DNA from: Latrodectus hesperus
Lineage: Eukaryota > Arthropoda > Arachnida > Araneae > Theridiidae
Assembly: GCA_037975125.1 (NCBI GenBank)
Contig: CM075855.1
Coordinates: 108,097,912-108,161,911, forward strand
DNA: 64,000 nt
Reading direction: 5' to 3'
The notes beneath the pieces were generated by a model. It saw only the letters and a program-made list of their open reading frames with translations. It did no database searches and was not told where the DNA came from. Numbering within the stretch: the first letter of the stretch is position 1; every line of letters begins with the position of its first letter. The position numbers and the translations under genes are program-made. This document shows positions 48,681 to 61,949 of this stretch, piece by piece.

Positions 48681-51545
48681 CTTGAAAAGACATTTATGTT
48701 AACTTTTTTTTTCATTTGTCACTGCAAAAATATTTATCTTATAGATAAATACTGTATATCTTTTTTTCTTAAGATTCATTTTATAAATTTAAGGCTCGTA
48801 AAATTTGTATGAGAAGCAAAGATCATACGCTTCGTGTTCATGTCTCGAAATGAAAGCAATGCTTTGAGAAAATAAAAGCATTTAATTATCATTTTAAGAA
48901 AATAATATTGAAAGATATGTATATTACACAAAATTGATTCAAACTATTATCTTAAGATTTTATTATATATTGCTAAGAAACAAATACTTCAGTTGCCGAA
49001 AACCATAAATCTTTTATTTTTTAAATGAATAAAATAAAAGAAAAGCTAAAGATTTTTTTTTCAAAAAATCCATTTTTAGTTTGCTAATTAATTTCCAAAA
49101 CATTTTAACGCCATAAACATACTTTCACAGATATTTTTTTAAATATATCCATTATATTAATAAGACCTATTAGAATTAGGAAAAATAATTCTATAACACT
49201 TGTATTTTACTTTTAAAATTTAAATGTAAAAAATCTCTTACATTTAATTTTTTATTCATTTACAAGCGATAAAATTTCATATCATTATGAAAATAATTTC
49301 TAGATATCTCAAACTCTGAGCTTGTATTTACTTTAAATACAAGCTAACCAGATATGGGGCTGAGAAAAATGCCTCTCGAATTTCAAACGTTTCCTCCAAT
49401 TACCACACTTTATACTAGTGGTAAATGAATATTATTAAGATGAAACTTAATTTATTATGTAAATGAAGTGTTATATACTCGTTACATATAGTTAACTTGA
49501 CTCAATTCAAATAACCTCGTTAGCCTAATGCACATCTCGCCTAATTAAATAAAGGGATAATTTATGTCACGGATGGGTAAAAATTATTTTAACACGAATA
49601 TTTTACAATTTTGTGTTAACAAGGAAACTCAAGGGAAATGCAAACTTAAATTCAGTAAAAAGCGATTTCCAATAAATGTAATATTTGATGGGATTGCATT
49701 ATTTTACAAAATAATTCTGTATCGTTTTATTGAATTATTAATACATTATTTCATTATTAAAAGAACATAATGAAGAGTGGTAAATAAATGACTTTTGTAA
49801 AATTTTATACAGTTATTAACCATTGAATTTTATAAATTAAATAGTTTAATATATTTGGAGTCTTAAATATGTTCATATGTTGGCATTTGTTCAAAATTAT
49901 TTTCAAAACGACAATTTTTTATTATTGAAAAGGGCACTATATTTAAATATCCTTGTTTCTTCATAACTTTGATAGTTTAAAAAGTATTTGACTTCATATA
50001 TTAGTTTACCTATATTTTGTTTCCTAATTTTACATCTATAAACTGTAATCCTCATCAGATTCTGAATTAAATTTTGCAATATAAAATCCTTATGAACAAG
50101 TTTACAAGTATCAAATATTAGACTAATAATAAATAAAAACAACTTTACTGTGTAATATTTTAAACTGTCTTTATTGGACCAAAGTGTATGTTTTCTTTGA
50201 ACGTTAAAAATCATGATATTAGTTATTTTTAAACTTCATCTCCTTTCTCTTTTTCTTTAGAATTTATACTAAGACTATTTTTATAATTTTCCATAATTTA
50301 AGTTAAATATTATAGATGTTAAATTAGTATAAATATATGATATAATAATAATTAATAAATTATTGTCTAACAAGTAAATTTGTAACTATTTATTTAGAAA
50401 CATTAAATCAGTTTAATCTCGATAATAAAACCTGATTTTAAAATTTAAAGATAGAGGATAGCATTTTTTTGTTAATGACTAAATTATTTTATTTTGATCA
50501 ATCAAATGCCTATAAAATTTATCATTCATATACAGGCTATACTTTCAATCTTAAACCAAGAAACTAAAAAGCACGAAAATGCTTACGTGATAATAACAAG
50601 TAATAATATCACATTTAAATTGTTCGAAGGTAAGTTATGTTCTTATAATGGAACGAAATGTTACTTTAAAAACTTATGAGATTTATAAGTCTTTCATATT
50701 TACTCTATTAATTCTTGCTATAGTTAAAATTATTGTACTTTGAATATAGCAAGAGTAAGGGGTGATTTTATGTTTTATGTAGTTTGTTTGTTATTTACTG
50801 AATATTTGATTATTCACTTTTAATCATTAAGAATCTGTACTTGATACTGTTAAGCAATTCATCCATATGTGTACTTATTCAACTATGTAAAATTGTGTTG
50901 TATAAGCCCATAATAAGTTTGTGTACACCATTAAGTAAATTCTATATATTTTATGAGGGTTCACTTAAAAACATTATTTAAAAGAAACACATAAATTCTT
51001 TCTTTTTTAATTACCATTCTTGATATATTAATAATATTTCTTTTTGAAAATTATACTGTAATCCATTACATTCTATGTATTTCTTCATAATTTCGCGTTC
51101 TATGCTCAATATATTATTCCTTTGAAATCAGTTCTTTCACTTCAATTCCTATGGTAATTAAGTCAGCATTCATTTCCTTGAAAAGGATGATCGAGTACAG
51201 TGCTAATAATTTCTTTCTTTCTATTCTTTTCACGCTTAATTTAATTTTAAGAAATTAATTCACTGTTGTCAAAGTCGGTTTTTAGATACTTTGTAAAGTA
51301 ACATAGCTAACGCCTAAAATGTGGTTTTTATGTGTCAATGACAAATTGTAATTTAATTGTTTTGTGTTGTACTTAATTTAAAACAACATTTGATACATAG
51401 TTTTTAAAATATTTGTATGCTTACCAGAGTAACTTGTTTAGGATATTAAAGAAATTATTTTCACAACCTCATGTAATAGATCAGAAACAAACTTTTTAGA
51501 GTGGTAGGGAATAATGTACATGTACTTGAGAGAATACGATTAAAT
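48681..51545. other. AT-rich non-coding stretch
   Basis: A 12-bp hairpin with CTT loop (AGCTTGTATTTA, 49319-49345) is the only structure noticed. Confidence 0.5.
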
Positions 51546-51558
51546 ATACAATGCTGAT

Positions 51559-51860
51559 TTATTCATTCACTGTCGTGTGCCAACGCACCCCATGTTGCCA
51601 GCTAGGCTGGCAACATGGGGTCCGTTGCTCTACTTTTCCAACTGAACTATATTTTGGTGTGGAGTCTGACTTCCTCAGTACACATATGCCATAGGGACCC
51701 GTTTATAGGGTAGGCAACCATTCACACCGCATTCATACAATGAAAGGACAAAGACAGGATAGATAGAGAGAGAAAATACATCCATGCCCGAACCGGGATT
51801 CGAACCCAGGACCTCCTCATCCGTAGTCAGGCATGCTGACCACTAGACAAGTTGGTCGGC
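51559..51860 (-). mobile_element. SINE family A with tail 2, full-length (302 bp)
   Basis: A perfect 13-bp target duplication, ATACAATGCTGAT, lies at 51546-51558 and 51861-51873. The minus-strand head has CCGACCAACTTGTCTAGTGG, GTCAGCATGCCTGACTACGG and GGTTCGAATCCCGG. The tail carries GTTGGAAAAGTAGAGCAACG, which also occurs in the 43861 copy, and then a GC-rich 16-bp perfect hairpin (51587-51621). It ends without a clear (AAC)n run. Confidence 0.92.
51587..51621. repeat. Perfect 16-bp hairpin in SINE tail 2
   Basis: ACCCCATGTTGCCAGC at 51587-51602 is the exact reverse complement of 51606-51621, with a TAG loop. It lies in the SINE 3' tail, where RNA structure could matter for LINE reverse-transcriptase recognition; that role is inference. 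Confidence 0.85.
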
Positions 51861-52974
51861 ATACAATGCTGATAAAGTAGATGAAAAAATTGTGGGAAAA
51901 ATGCCTGCTCTACTTGACTCGTTAATTGCACAGATGCTAGAGAAATAATTAAGTGATCTTTGATATTAAATTTAATATACATTGTCTATTGAACAGTTTA
52001 AATAATGCTTGGAAAAATGACTTTCACCACTTTCTAAATTTTTTTAAATTCTAACATACTATGGTCATAGCTATCTTTAAGGAAAAATTTTTGTGTGATT
52101 AATTTGGGTCTCTTTTAGTTCTAATTAATTTTTTTCGTAACTGGAAAGGCGGTTTGAAGTATAATGCATGAATGTTTTTGCTGAGAATATTTTTATGGCT
52201 TTGCAGTTTCATACAAAATCATGAAGTGAGTTATAGTTTTTAATTTATCGTTTCAGATTATAGGAAATACTAGCACCGATTAATCTGAGGCATCCCATAG
52301 CTGTCGGTCTAATCCAACAAAAAAAAACTATTCCTTGAAAAATTTGAGAATTATTTATGGAGTTATTTATTTCTCATCTAAAAAAATTATCATTTTAGAA
52401 ATTATAAATGAAATTTAAAATCAATAAATGTGTAAATTTCTATGTTCACTTTATTGATAATATCTCTAAACTTTTTACATCCATTTGAATGTCACTATGA
52501 GTTGCTTACACTTTCACATTGCTTAAACATTTCAGTCATTTCAATTGAAAATTCAGTTAGAACTGCTACACAAATTAGATGGTGGAGTTGGAAATCATTT
52601 TACGAAATTTGAGGAAAATCATTATAATTGAAGTTGTTTCAAAGAGACGGAAATAACATTAAAAAACTTAAGCTTGAACTAAATTGTTTACTTCTCAGTT
52701 AAATTCATGCATAAATTTTTGTGTATTAAAGTATATTTTAAAGAAGTAGAAGATACACAGAAACTGTTGATATAAGTTTAGAAAAACTGTCAAACTTTCT
52801 AATAATGTATGTTATAGATATTTTCTACATAGAACAAAAAATATAAATTCTTATGAAATTAATATCCTATGTGTTTATTATGAAATGTGAATATAATTAT
52901 TAGTTTATTCATTTTATTGCATTCTTTTATTAATTTGTGAGTGATCTAATATTTATCTGCTATTTTATATATTT

Positions 52975-53267
52975 TGGTCAGCGTGCCTGACTGCGGATAA
53001 GGAGGTCCTGGGTTCGAATCCTGGTTCGGGCATGGATGTACTTTCTCTCTCTATCTATCCTGTGTTTGTCCTTTCCTTGTATGAATGAGGTGTGAATGGT
53101 TGCCTACCCTATAAACGGGTACCTATGGGATGTGTGTTGAGTAAAGTCGTACTTTCACCTTCATGTTGCTCTGATTAAAACGAAAGACCCTCCCAATTGA
53201 CTTAAGATCGCATAGCCAAGGCATAGCCTGCTTGACTTGTCCAACTGTCATTAGAAACAACAACAAC
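52975..53267 (+). mobile_element. SINE family A with tail 1 (293 bp)
   Basis: Flanked by ATATATTT at 52967-52974 and 53268-53275. It starts inside the head at GGTCAGCGTGCCTGACTGCG, so about 20 bp of the 5' end are missing. B-box GGTTCGAATCCTGG, the TCTCTCTATCTATCCTG block, CGGGTACCTATGG and tail 1 (CACCTTCATGTTGCTCTG, AAAACGAAAGACCC, GTCCAACTGTCATTAG) follow. It ends in AAACAACAACAACA. Confidence 0.92.
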
Positions 53268-53559
53268 ATATATTTAAAAAGCAGTTGCTAGTTATATTTT
53301 TATAAACATTTGTAATTTATGTATTACGCAAAACATTTATACGATATCACAGTTTGTTAATTTTGAAAATATTTTCTCGCGGTATTTTTTATCTTTATTT
53401 TCGCTCTACTTTAAAAATTATTTCTAGAGAAAACTCCCTTAACCATCAACGCAGTGCACAAAGAAATCACTTATCTAAATAATTTCCGTTTTCTGGCACT
53501 AAAAGTTGTATAACGTTTTAGGCAAAATATTATCAAAATAAAATTTCATTAAACAGTCA

Positions 53560-54140
53560 CTTTTCCAATGTGAACCGCGTTAAATTGATGTAACGAGCAT
53601 TCTTCTGTCTCGCCTTTCAGAAGGGAAAACCAAACACCTCTTTCTCTTTGGCCGTAAAATTACTGGCAGTAAAATTTCGTAAACTAAGCTGTAAAGCAAT
53701 CAACTAACTACATCGCCCTGTCTCAGTCGGGGTAAAAACAATTTATTTCCTGCTGCAGTATTTCTCGAGAATCTAAAATATTTCTCTGCTCACACTGTTT
53801 TAATTAACACAGTCACCGCTTGCCCACACACAAACATTGGGGGAGATAAATGACTCATAATGCGGCGAATAAGATAATACTGATTTTATACTCAAAGTGC
53901 CCGGAGAATTTTCCCCAGGAAAATATGGCCACCCATTTTAATGCGCGCAGCCCAAATTGCAATCCAGCGTCAGTAAAGTGTCATGGTTCCGATTAAGGAG
54001 GCACGTAATTCAGGAAAGCGATTGCTATTCCACATTTTCCTCCCTCAAGATGAAAAGCCTGTTTCATCCCGAAGAAATCCCGCATCTTTCCTGTAATGCT
54101 ATTTATCCGCTCGAACAACGTGTGCTGTAAAACTTTTCTT
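53560..54140. promoter_or_regulatory. Non-coding block of higher GC; candidate enhancer
   Basis: This stretch is visibly richer in GC and more complex than its flanks, has no long frame on either strand, and carries clustered binding-site-like words: TGACTCA (AP-1, 53851-53857), AGATAA (GATA, 53844-53849 and 53872-53877), a Rel-like GAATTTTCCCC (53906-53916), and TTTTAATTAAC (homeodomain-type) near 53800. These motifs are established for the named factor families. That the block works as an enhancer is inference. Confidence 0.35.
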
Positions 54141-54452
54141 CAATCAATGGCAACAGTAAATTAAAGTATCGATTTTTATTCCCTTCCCAAAATATCAGTC
54201 ATTAATTTTTTTTATTTTATTTGTGGGAAATATTTATTCCAATAAAATTATTCGATAATGCAAGCTGATAAAGGCTCATTTATTTTGAAAGGCTTATTGA
54301 ATAGTATTTATTTTTACATGAATGCTTTGGCAGCTGACTTTGTTTAAACTCGAATATAAGGTCTTTTGAAAATTCCTGTTGAAATTTTTTCAATAACAAA
54401 ATTCTTATATGAAAATAAAATCATATGCATCATACACTAATTATATATTCCA

Positions 54453-54458
<6 letters not shown>

Positions 54459-54504
<46 letters not shown>

Positions 54505-54530
54505 AAAGAGAGAGAGGATATATAGAGGAT
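54459..54530. repeat. (TA)n then GA-rich simple repeat
   Basis: A TA run to 54500, then AAAGAAAGAGAGAGAGG and GATA-like units. Confidence 0.9.
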
Positions 54531-55759
54531 AGATGATAGATTAATTGTTTAATGGTGGTCTTTAAACACCTGAGAATAAATGTAATATTGTTGAATGCAC
54601 TACATGAACATTACAATATAATAATATCTTTAATTTTTCTAAATAGAAGTGTATATATTAGATGGTATGTGATAATCTTATTGAAATTTTGCAAGTTTTA
54701 GATATTTCTATTGCTTAACATGTCAAACCACTCAGGTCTTTACAGAAGTCTTATTGCTAAAGTCCTGTTTAGCTAGAACAAGTGGCACCAAAGCATTGTA
54801 ACATTTATATGTCTCTTGAGATATGGTGCTTAAAGTTTTGATATCATACACATAGCGCGGCAAGACAAGTTTAGTAAAGAGAAATAGTGGCGAGAAAGAG
54901 AAGCTTAATATATAAGAGACGGATGGTTATTTTGGATCGGATTTTGATGCCTACGAAATAAACAACACCAACAAATTTGACCAACCACAGAGCCCAATCA
55001 GCATCTGGATTTTCCTGTTTCAATGGTTAAAGTCAGAAGGCGCCTTCATAAACAAAACACTTACTGTAGAACAGATCAACACTTAATGTAGAATAGATGT
55101 TACATAGACAAGGGATTGGTAGAATAGATAGAAACTCCCAATCCCTTGTCATAGATATATAGCACGAAACGTCGTCATAGTGGTGTCACACTCTCACACT
55201 CAGTCGTCTAACTAGTGGAAGAAGGTAATATGATCTGACGAACGGTCTTTTGTAGTTTTCCATACAACAGGAAGAGTAAACATTTGGAGGAAAGCTGCAG
55301 AAGCACATGTTCGTCACTATCTTCTGTTAAGGATGTAGTTGATACAGTCATTATATTGACAGCTATATTGTAATTTTCTGCTGACCAATCTAACTCCTGA
55401 TAGGAAGCATTACTCGAGAGAAGTTCAAAGAATGTTTGGCTTTCTCGGACCATTCTACAATGCAATTTATTTTATGCTAAAGATGGAGTTTTTCAGGTTG
55501 ATCCACGCAGCAGGACATATCAAGCAATCACCAGGTACGCGATGATATTTAAACTGTAATGGTTGATTTTATAGTTTTTGATACGAAATCCTCTGTCAAC
55601 GTCACTTCACAGAAGGATACAGCATTCTTCTAAGCACTATTCAGCTTTTGGAAGAATTGATTCATACGCAAATCCTCACTGCATTGTCTAGCCAAAGGAC
55701 TTCTATACCATACCAATAGAGATTTCTTTATAAGTATCAGATTTGTTTCCATTAATTTG
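54531..55759. other. Uncharacterised sequence of moderate complexity
   Basis: An 85-aa minus-strand frame (55208-55465) and a 13-bp inverted repeat (55107-55119 with 55138-55150) are visible. Complexity suggests a decayed coding element, but no motif is secure. Confidence 0.35.
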
Positions 55760-55770
55760 ATAACCACCTG

Positions 55771-56158
55771 CGTTGTTGTCACTTACGGCACTTGGCCATG
55801 ACACGCTCGCTTTTCCGTGGGTTATGGGAATTTAAATCAGTAAGGTGCGTCTTTCGTTTAAATGGAAAATCACGAAGATGAAAAAACGACTTTGTTCTAA
55901 ACTCTTTCGATAGATAGCACCACCAGAGGATTCATTCCCTGTATTTTGACGTTGATCTGAAGGGGCAGGAAATTTTCTCCAGACTATTACACCCATGGTA
56001 ACTGCTCAACGACCGATTACAGGACTTTAGATTCCACAGATTTAACGAGCACATATATCGCATGTACTCGATGGGTTTTTGGCGGTATTGGGAATCGAAC
56101 CCTAGCTCTTCCAGATGGAAGGGAGATGTCCATACCAGTAGGATTCTACGTCCACAAT
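55771..56158 (-). mobile_element. SINE family B, full-length (388 bp)
   Basis: ATAACCACCTG at 55760-55770 and ATAACCACTTG at 56159-56169 form an 11-bp target duplication with one change. The minus strand carries B-box GGTTCGATTCCC, GAGTACATGCGATATATGTG, GGTGGTGCTATCTATCGAAA, TTTAAACGAAAGACGC and GGCCAAGTGCCGTAAGTGAC, then AACAAC. A mariner lies 25 bp to the right. Confidence 0.9.
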
Positions 56159-56183
56159 ATAACCACTTGTAAATTTATATATA

Positions 56184-56212
56184 CGAGGTGTGGCTATTAA
56201 ATAACGAGACTG
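56184..56212. repeat. Mariner left terminal inverted repeat (29 bp)
   Basis: An exact reverse complement of 57086-57114; begins CGAGGTGTGG and ends ACGAGACTG. Preceded by the TA duplication. Confidence 0.97.
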
Positions 56213-56248
56213 TCATTGTAAAAAGTTTTATTTTTATTTTAAACATAA

Positions 56249-56918
<670 letters not shown>

Positions 56919-57085
56919 TTATTTTTTCGCCAAAATAAAATAACAATGTTAACGGAAATGAAGGTTATGTCTAAACCGTGTTACTTACGCAAATGAGGCT
57001 TTGGGCATTTTGAAGAGAAAGCTTCAAACTAAACCGCTGACTGTCAATGGCGGACTATGCATGCGCACTTTGGCCGCCGCAGCGT

Positions 57086-57114
57086 CAGTCTCGTTATTTA
57101 ATAGCCACACCTCG
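57086..57114. repeat. Mariner right terminal inverted repeat (29 bp)
   Basis: An exact reverse complement of 56184-56212; begins CAGTCTCG and ends CACACCTCG, followed by TA. Confidence 0.97.
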
Positions 57115-57430
57115 TATTATGTGTTTTAAAAATAAAAAAGTGTAGAAAACTGAGTCAAAGGTTATAAGTAAAATTTTAATTCTGTGGATATAAAATAGTA
57201 AACTAAATTGAATTTCTGCAACATATTTCCATTCACAATGACACTTCATAATAAGACATCGGTAAAAGCTTGTTACAAATCATCACGCATGCATGATTGT
57301 TTGGTATTTTTCAAAAAGTGAGTTATTAATCCAATTTCAAGACTATTGAGCATCAAAATGATGTTGCAATTTTTAATTCGTTATGATTTGTTTATTCTAT
57401 AGTCTTTCGATATATCAAGGAATTCATCTC

Positions 57431-57499
57431 TTGCACCAGGGTAATGAGTTTTAATAATTTACCTAAGTGAGTTAATAAAACTCATTACCTGTGGTGCAA
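57431..57499. repeat. Imperfect 22-bp inverted repeat
   Basis: TTGCACCAGGGTAATGAG at the left corresponds to CTCATTACCTGTGGTGCAA at the right, with one mismatch and one indel, around a ~24-base centre. It could be a small foldback element. Confidence 0.6.
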
Positions 57500-59334
57500 T
57501 AATAAATATGAAAAGAATAATAACTCATTCATTCATATTATGGGCTAAGGTAAGAACTCTGAACAATTTTCTAAGGTTTGAGCCTGTTATTTTGCTCAAG
57601 TAATGTAAGTATCAGACATAAGGTTTTCTCACGTATTTAATTTTTTCTGCAGGTTTTATAATTCATTGTTTAAATATTCATTGCTCATAATTTTTGATAG
57701 TGACTTAATAAATTCTGCTACCTGTATTTATTCTCAAAAATGCATTTGCCAATGAAATCAAACAAGTGCTGCACAATATTTTTTATAAAATGGTATTTGA
57801 ACGAATCTAACATTTTTTTCTTTTTATGATATTATCAAGTGTTTACTCAGCAATATTTATTTAGTAGATAATGTATTTTGTTGGAAGAGAATTATTAGAT
57901 TCCTAACAACCAAATTTGAAAATATTCATCGCTTGCTAATTTTACATACAAAACAACATTTTACAACATGTTTATTTAATTTTTTTGTCTTTTTTCTCTT
58001 ATTAATAACTCAACATTATTGCCTTAGGCATAAAATACCATTTAGACACAAAAATACAAGCATTGTATTTTTGTCTCATTTCATATACTTAATTTAATTT
58101 AATTATCAGCAACAAAATCATTTTTTCACATCTTTAATACATTGTGTGCATAAGTAAATGCTATAGAAAAATAGGAAAATGGAAAATAATTTACAAATTA
58201 TGCAAAAACTTCTTGAGAAATCTTATTATTCAAAACATGAATATCTTATAATTAGTAAACATTAAATATATTTTTTAAAAGATGACGTTATTTACATTGT
58301 TTGATATACACTTGGATGTCCAAGGATATAGAGAAACTTTCTTTCGATGAAAAGTAGTTTCAATTTAATCTGACGTTAAGAAGTAACTACATTTGAAATA
58401 AATTTTTTAAACATAATTTTTATTGAGTTGTTCTAATGTCAACTTCAGCAAAATATTCCTTAAGTATAAAATTAGTTCCAATTTTTACATACGAAAGATA
58501 GGACGTGGTATCCTAGGCATCAGACTTCCGTCCGGGAAAGCGGGGTTCCCATTATTTCATCAAACAATCATTCACAATATGAGAAGAGAAAATACTAAGA
58601 ATGAATTCTTCTCCTCCATGCTCACTAATATTTGATGCCTTCGAAATGAATAATTCCTTTAAAAATTTTTCACTGCTGTTCTGAGAAAACTGACTTTCAG
58701 AGATTCCTATCCAGCTGTTTTTGGATGTTTTGATCATATTTCATTTGAATTTCATTTTTCTCATTTGAAATTTAAAAAATCAAAAAAGTTTGTATGCATT
58801 AATTGATAAATTAATGACAAAAAACATTATCTATAATGACCTATATATGAAGTAAAAAAATTGCATGAAAAAATAAACATGTAAATAATGCGTTGAAAAA
58901 ACAAATTTATTTTTAATGTTTATTAATGTAAAAACATATGTAAGTGGATTTAACGATGGAGTCTATCATAAAATTGAATTGTTATACTTTATTAACAAAT
59001 GATCCTTGTTTTATTTTTGTAATTTTGTATTTTAAATATTAATTCAGGTAATACGTTAGTTGAAAATTTGATATTAATTAATTAATTTTCCTTTCCATTT
59101 TTTATTTTATAACTAAAATGTATTATAAATTATTCAAAGATTATTTATTGCGTATTAAATGGATTTTTTCTGAATTTCAGATTTTCTTACAAGATATTTT
59201 TGTTATATGAAAAAATTTTAGTTTGTGCTTTATCTTAAATTATAAATTTTAAATGAATTTATGTCAAATTACTGATATTGATTCATTAAAAGTTTGTTTA
59301 ACAAGTCCAAAAATTTAATTTCTAGTTACGTAAT

Positions 59335-59546
<212 letters not shown>

Positions 59547-60110
59547 GATTTGAATCATCTTGTGTTATAATTTTAAAGAAATTGCAGCAAGAATTATTTA
59601 ATTCACGAGTACTTTCTCAGTATTTCCTAACAGAATTTTATATTTCAAATATAAGAGCAAAAGATGATATCAATGACTTTTTGAAATTTAATTCGTAAAT
59701 ATAAGTTATATTTTTGATGCAAAAAGAAAAAGGAAATTATTTGTAAAAAATATTATGCATCTGTACAAACAATCAAATATTGTATAGAAATATATTATTT
59801 CTAATTTATTACTAAGGTAAGATCAAAGTTATATAGATAGCATCATGTTTTATCTTGATTACATTAAAACTAGTTCGGTTTTTGTGATTTAGATAATTCA
59901 ACTTTGCGTACAAAAGAAAAATCTAAAATTACATAGTTAAAATACAATGTGAGATATAATAAATAACAATAAAAGTGGTAAGAGAAATATTGTCTTTTTA
60001 TGGCATTTATTTTCGTGATGCACACACAATAAGTAATTACACTTTCCTATTAATAATAAGTTTTTGCTGTTCTGATAGGGAAATACTTTCCTTTATTCTT
60101 AACGTATTAT

Positions 60111-60142
60111 CTTAGAATGATTAATGGATTAATCATTCTAAG
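60111..60142. repeat. Perfect 15-bp inverted repeat with GG centre
   Basis: CTTAGAATGATTAAT and its reverse complement flank a GG dinucleotide. Confidence 0.8.
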
Positions 60143-60377
60143 TATTATTAAGAATTTATAAGTATTCTCCTTGTTTTCCTTTTTTGTCATATTTTCCTCC
60201 AAAATTGCAACGCTATATTATATCAGTTTTTTAATCTGATTTATTTATTTCCATATTCAACTGAATTTGGAAATCATAATATATAAACACAGTTAAGAAC
60301 CTCATTTTCTTTAAAATAATTTGAAAAAAATATGTGTTTAATTGATTCGAAATAAAACCAAGCTGCAAACAGAAAGG

Positions 60378-60450
60378 CTAGGGCTCTTGCCCTCGCCTCA
60401 ACAGTTCATGAGTTCGAATCCCAACTAGAGTTGGATGTTTTGTAGTGATT
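60378..60450 (+). mobile_element. tRNA-like SINE head (family E or C-like)
   Basis: GGCTAGGGCTCTTGCCCTCG followed by GAGTTCGAATCCCAACTAG resembles a tRNA-derived head with a B-box. An A-rich stretch follows near 60470. It does not close into a convincing tRNA cloverleaf, so a SINE fragment is likelier than a tRNA gene. Confidence 0.5.
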
Positions 60451-61498
60451 CGGATTCTTGTACTATAATTGTAAAAAAAAGTGTAAAAAATTATCATTAA
60501 ATGGCAAACAAATGAAATCAGTTGAAATAAAAGTTAATATAAATTTTTTTCATATGATATTTTAAGAAGCACATTAGCTTAAGAACATAAACTGTAGTGA
60601 AATAAAACATTGCAAGAAGAAATTAAACAAATCAAAAATAACTTTAATGTATATTTTACAAATTTATTATCTTTGTTCAGTATTACCTTATGTCAATTTA
60701 TTCTTAAAGTTTCTTAGCAACTTGATTCAAAGGAAAACCAAAATATTAAAGTTATTAATCTATTTTGTCCTTTTTCATAATCAGTTATGTACCTCCGGAT
60801 CAGAACAAGAATCACCACTGCCTCTTTTTTCAAATTATAAGCATAGTTTTCTGGCGAGAATAACTGAAAACACGTACAACACAAGGTTACAAAAAGTCAT
60901 TAGTATTAATATCTTATTCAGGAATCACTGACATTGCTAAGCGATCAGTTATATCGAAAGAAATGGTAATGATGCAAGTAACATACGCCGAGAGAATCCA
61001 AAAAGAAATATGGTGTTTATTGATAGATAGCAGCAGAAGTCATTGTTCAAAAAAAGCGTGTAATATATAAGCATTCTTAAGACAATGATTCGTCCTGTCT
61101 TTACCAGGAACATTGGGAAATGAATGGTTGGGATATGTAATGGGCTCGAAGTACTTGCCACGGGCATCAGTATCGATCTACAATGAATAAATAATATTAA
61201 TTCTGTAAATGATGGCGTGGTAGGAGAATCCAATGCAGGACGACTACTTTATTGAAGGCAATTGCATAGATACTGTAATATTGATTTAAAAAACGACTAT
61301 AATTTATTATAAAAAATCTTTTTTGTTTTCTTTATTTTCTTTCGGAAGGAAAATATTTGTTTTTCATTTTATTTTTCTATTTGTCATTTATTATTCTATT
61401 TACTTTTCAATAAAAAAGCTGCAATAAACAGAGCTTCATAAAAATGTAGAGCAAATTACTAAATATATATGCTTTATAAACTATGTGAATATATTTAT
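60451..61498. other. Non-coding stretch
   Basis: 60750-61260 has moderate complexity and two opposed ~94-aa frames without motifs. Confidence 0.35.
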
Positions 61499-61910
61499 TA
61501 GGTTGAGGAATAAATTCGTAGTGTTTTTACTAAAGATTTTTTTAAAGACAATGATTATATCAATAAATTAATCAATTATATATTCGCTGTTACTGTTTAC
61601 AACCTCTTCCCATCTCTCTACCAATTTATTGATGCCGTTCCACCAAACATCACCTGGTCTGGTGTCAAAGAGGTTGTTGAGCCAGTTTTTAAGGACCTAT
61701 TTGTTATTGAAGGTAAATGCTCTTCATATGGTTTGACAAGGAGCGGAAAAGATGGTAATCGTTCGATGCAAGGTTCGGAGAATACGGTGGATTTGAAAGA
61801 CCTCTTATTGGAGCTCTTGGAGTGCTTCATAGACCCTGGCGGTTAATACTTTTGCTAGGATGAGAGCATCTCAGCGAGCTAATTGGATGAATAACTGGCA
61901 GGTGAGTGCT
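61499..61910 (-). mobile_element. Second, older mariner-family remnant (3' part)
   Basis: The right end is marked by a mariner-like terminus reading TAGGTTGAGGAATAAATTCG at about 61499. Minus-strand coding remnants of a transposase 3' half follow. The upstream part and other terminus are missing. Sequence and C-terminus differ from the 56184 element, so this is a separate mariner lineage. Confidence 0.85.
61568..61880 (-). pseudogene. Mariner transposase C-terminal pseudogene
   Basis: In broken frames the minus strand reads VYEALQELQ, then PPYSPNLASNDYHLF (third catalytic motif, with N where SPDLA usually has D), then LVERWEEVVNSNSEYIID and a TAA at 61568-61570. At least one stop and one frameshift interrupt it near CTCCAATAAGAG and near 61700. 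The GEYIID-like ending is common in several mariner lineages of arthropods. Confidence 0.88.
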
Positions 61911-61949
61911 CTTAAAACTCAGATCTCTCCAATCGAGTAATGTGAAGAG

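Noticed and set aside
55208..55465. 85-aa minus-strand frame as a gene or retroelement fragment
   Set aside because: No family motif, splice signal or repeat match could be seen.
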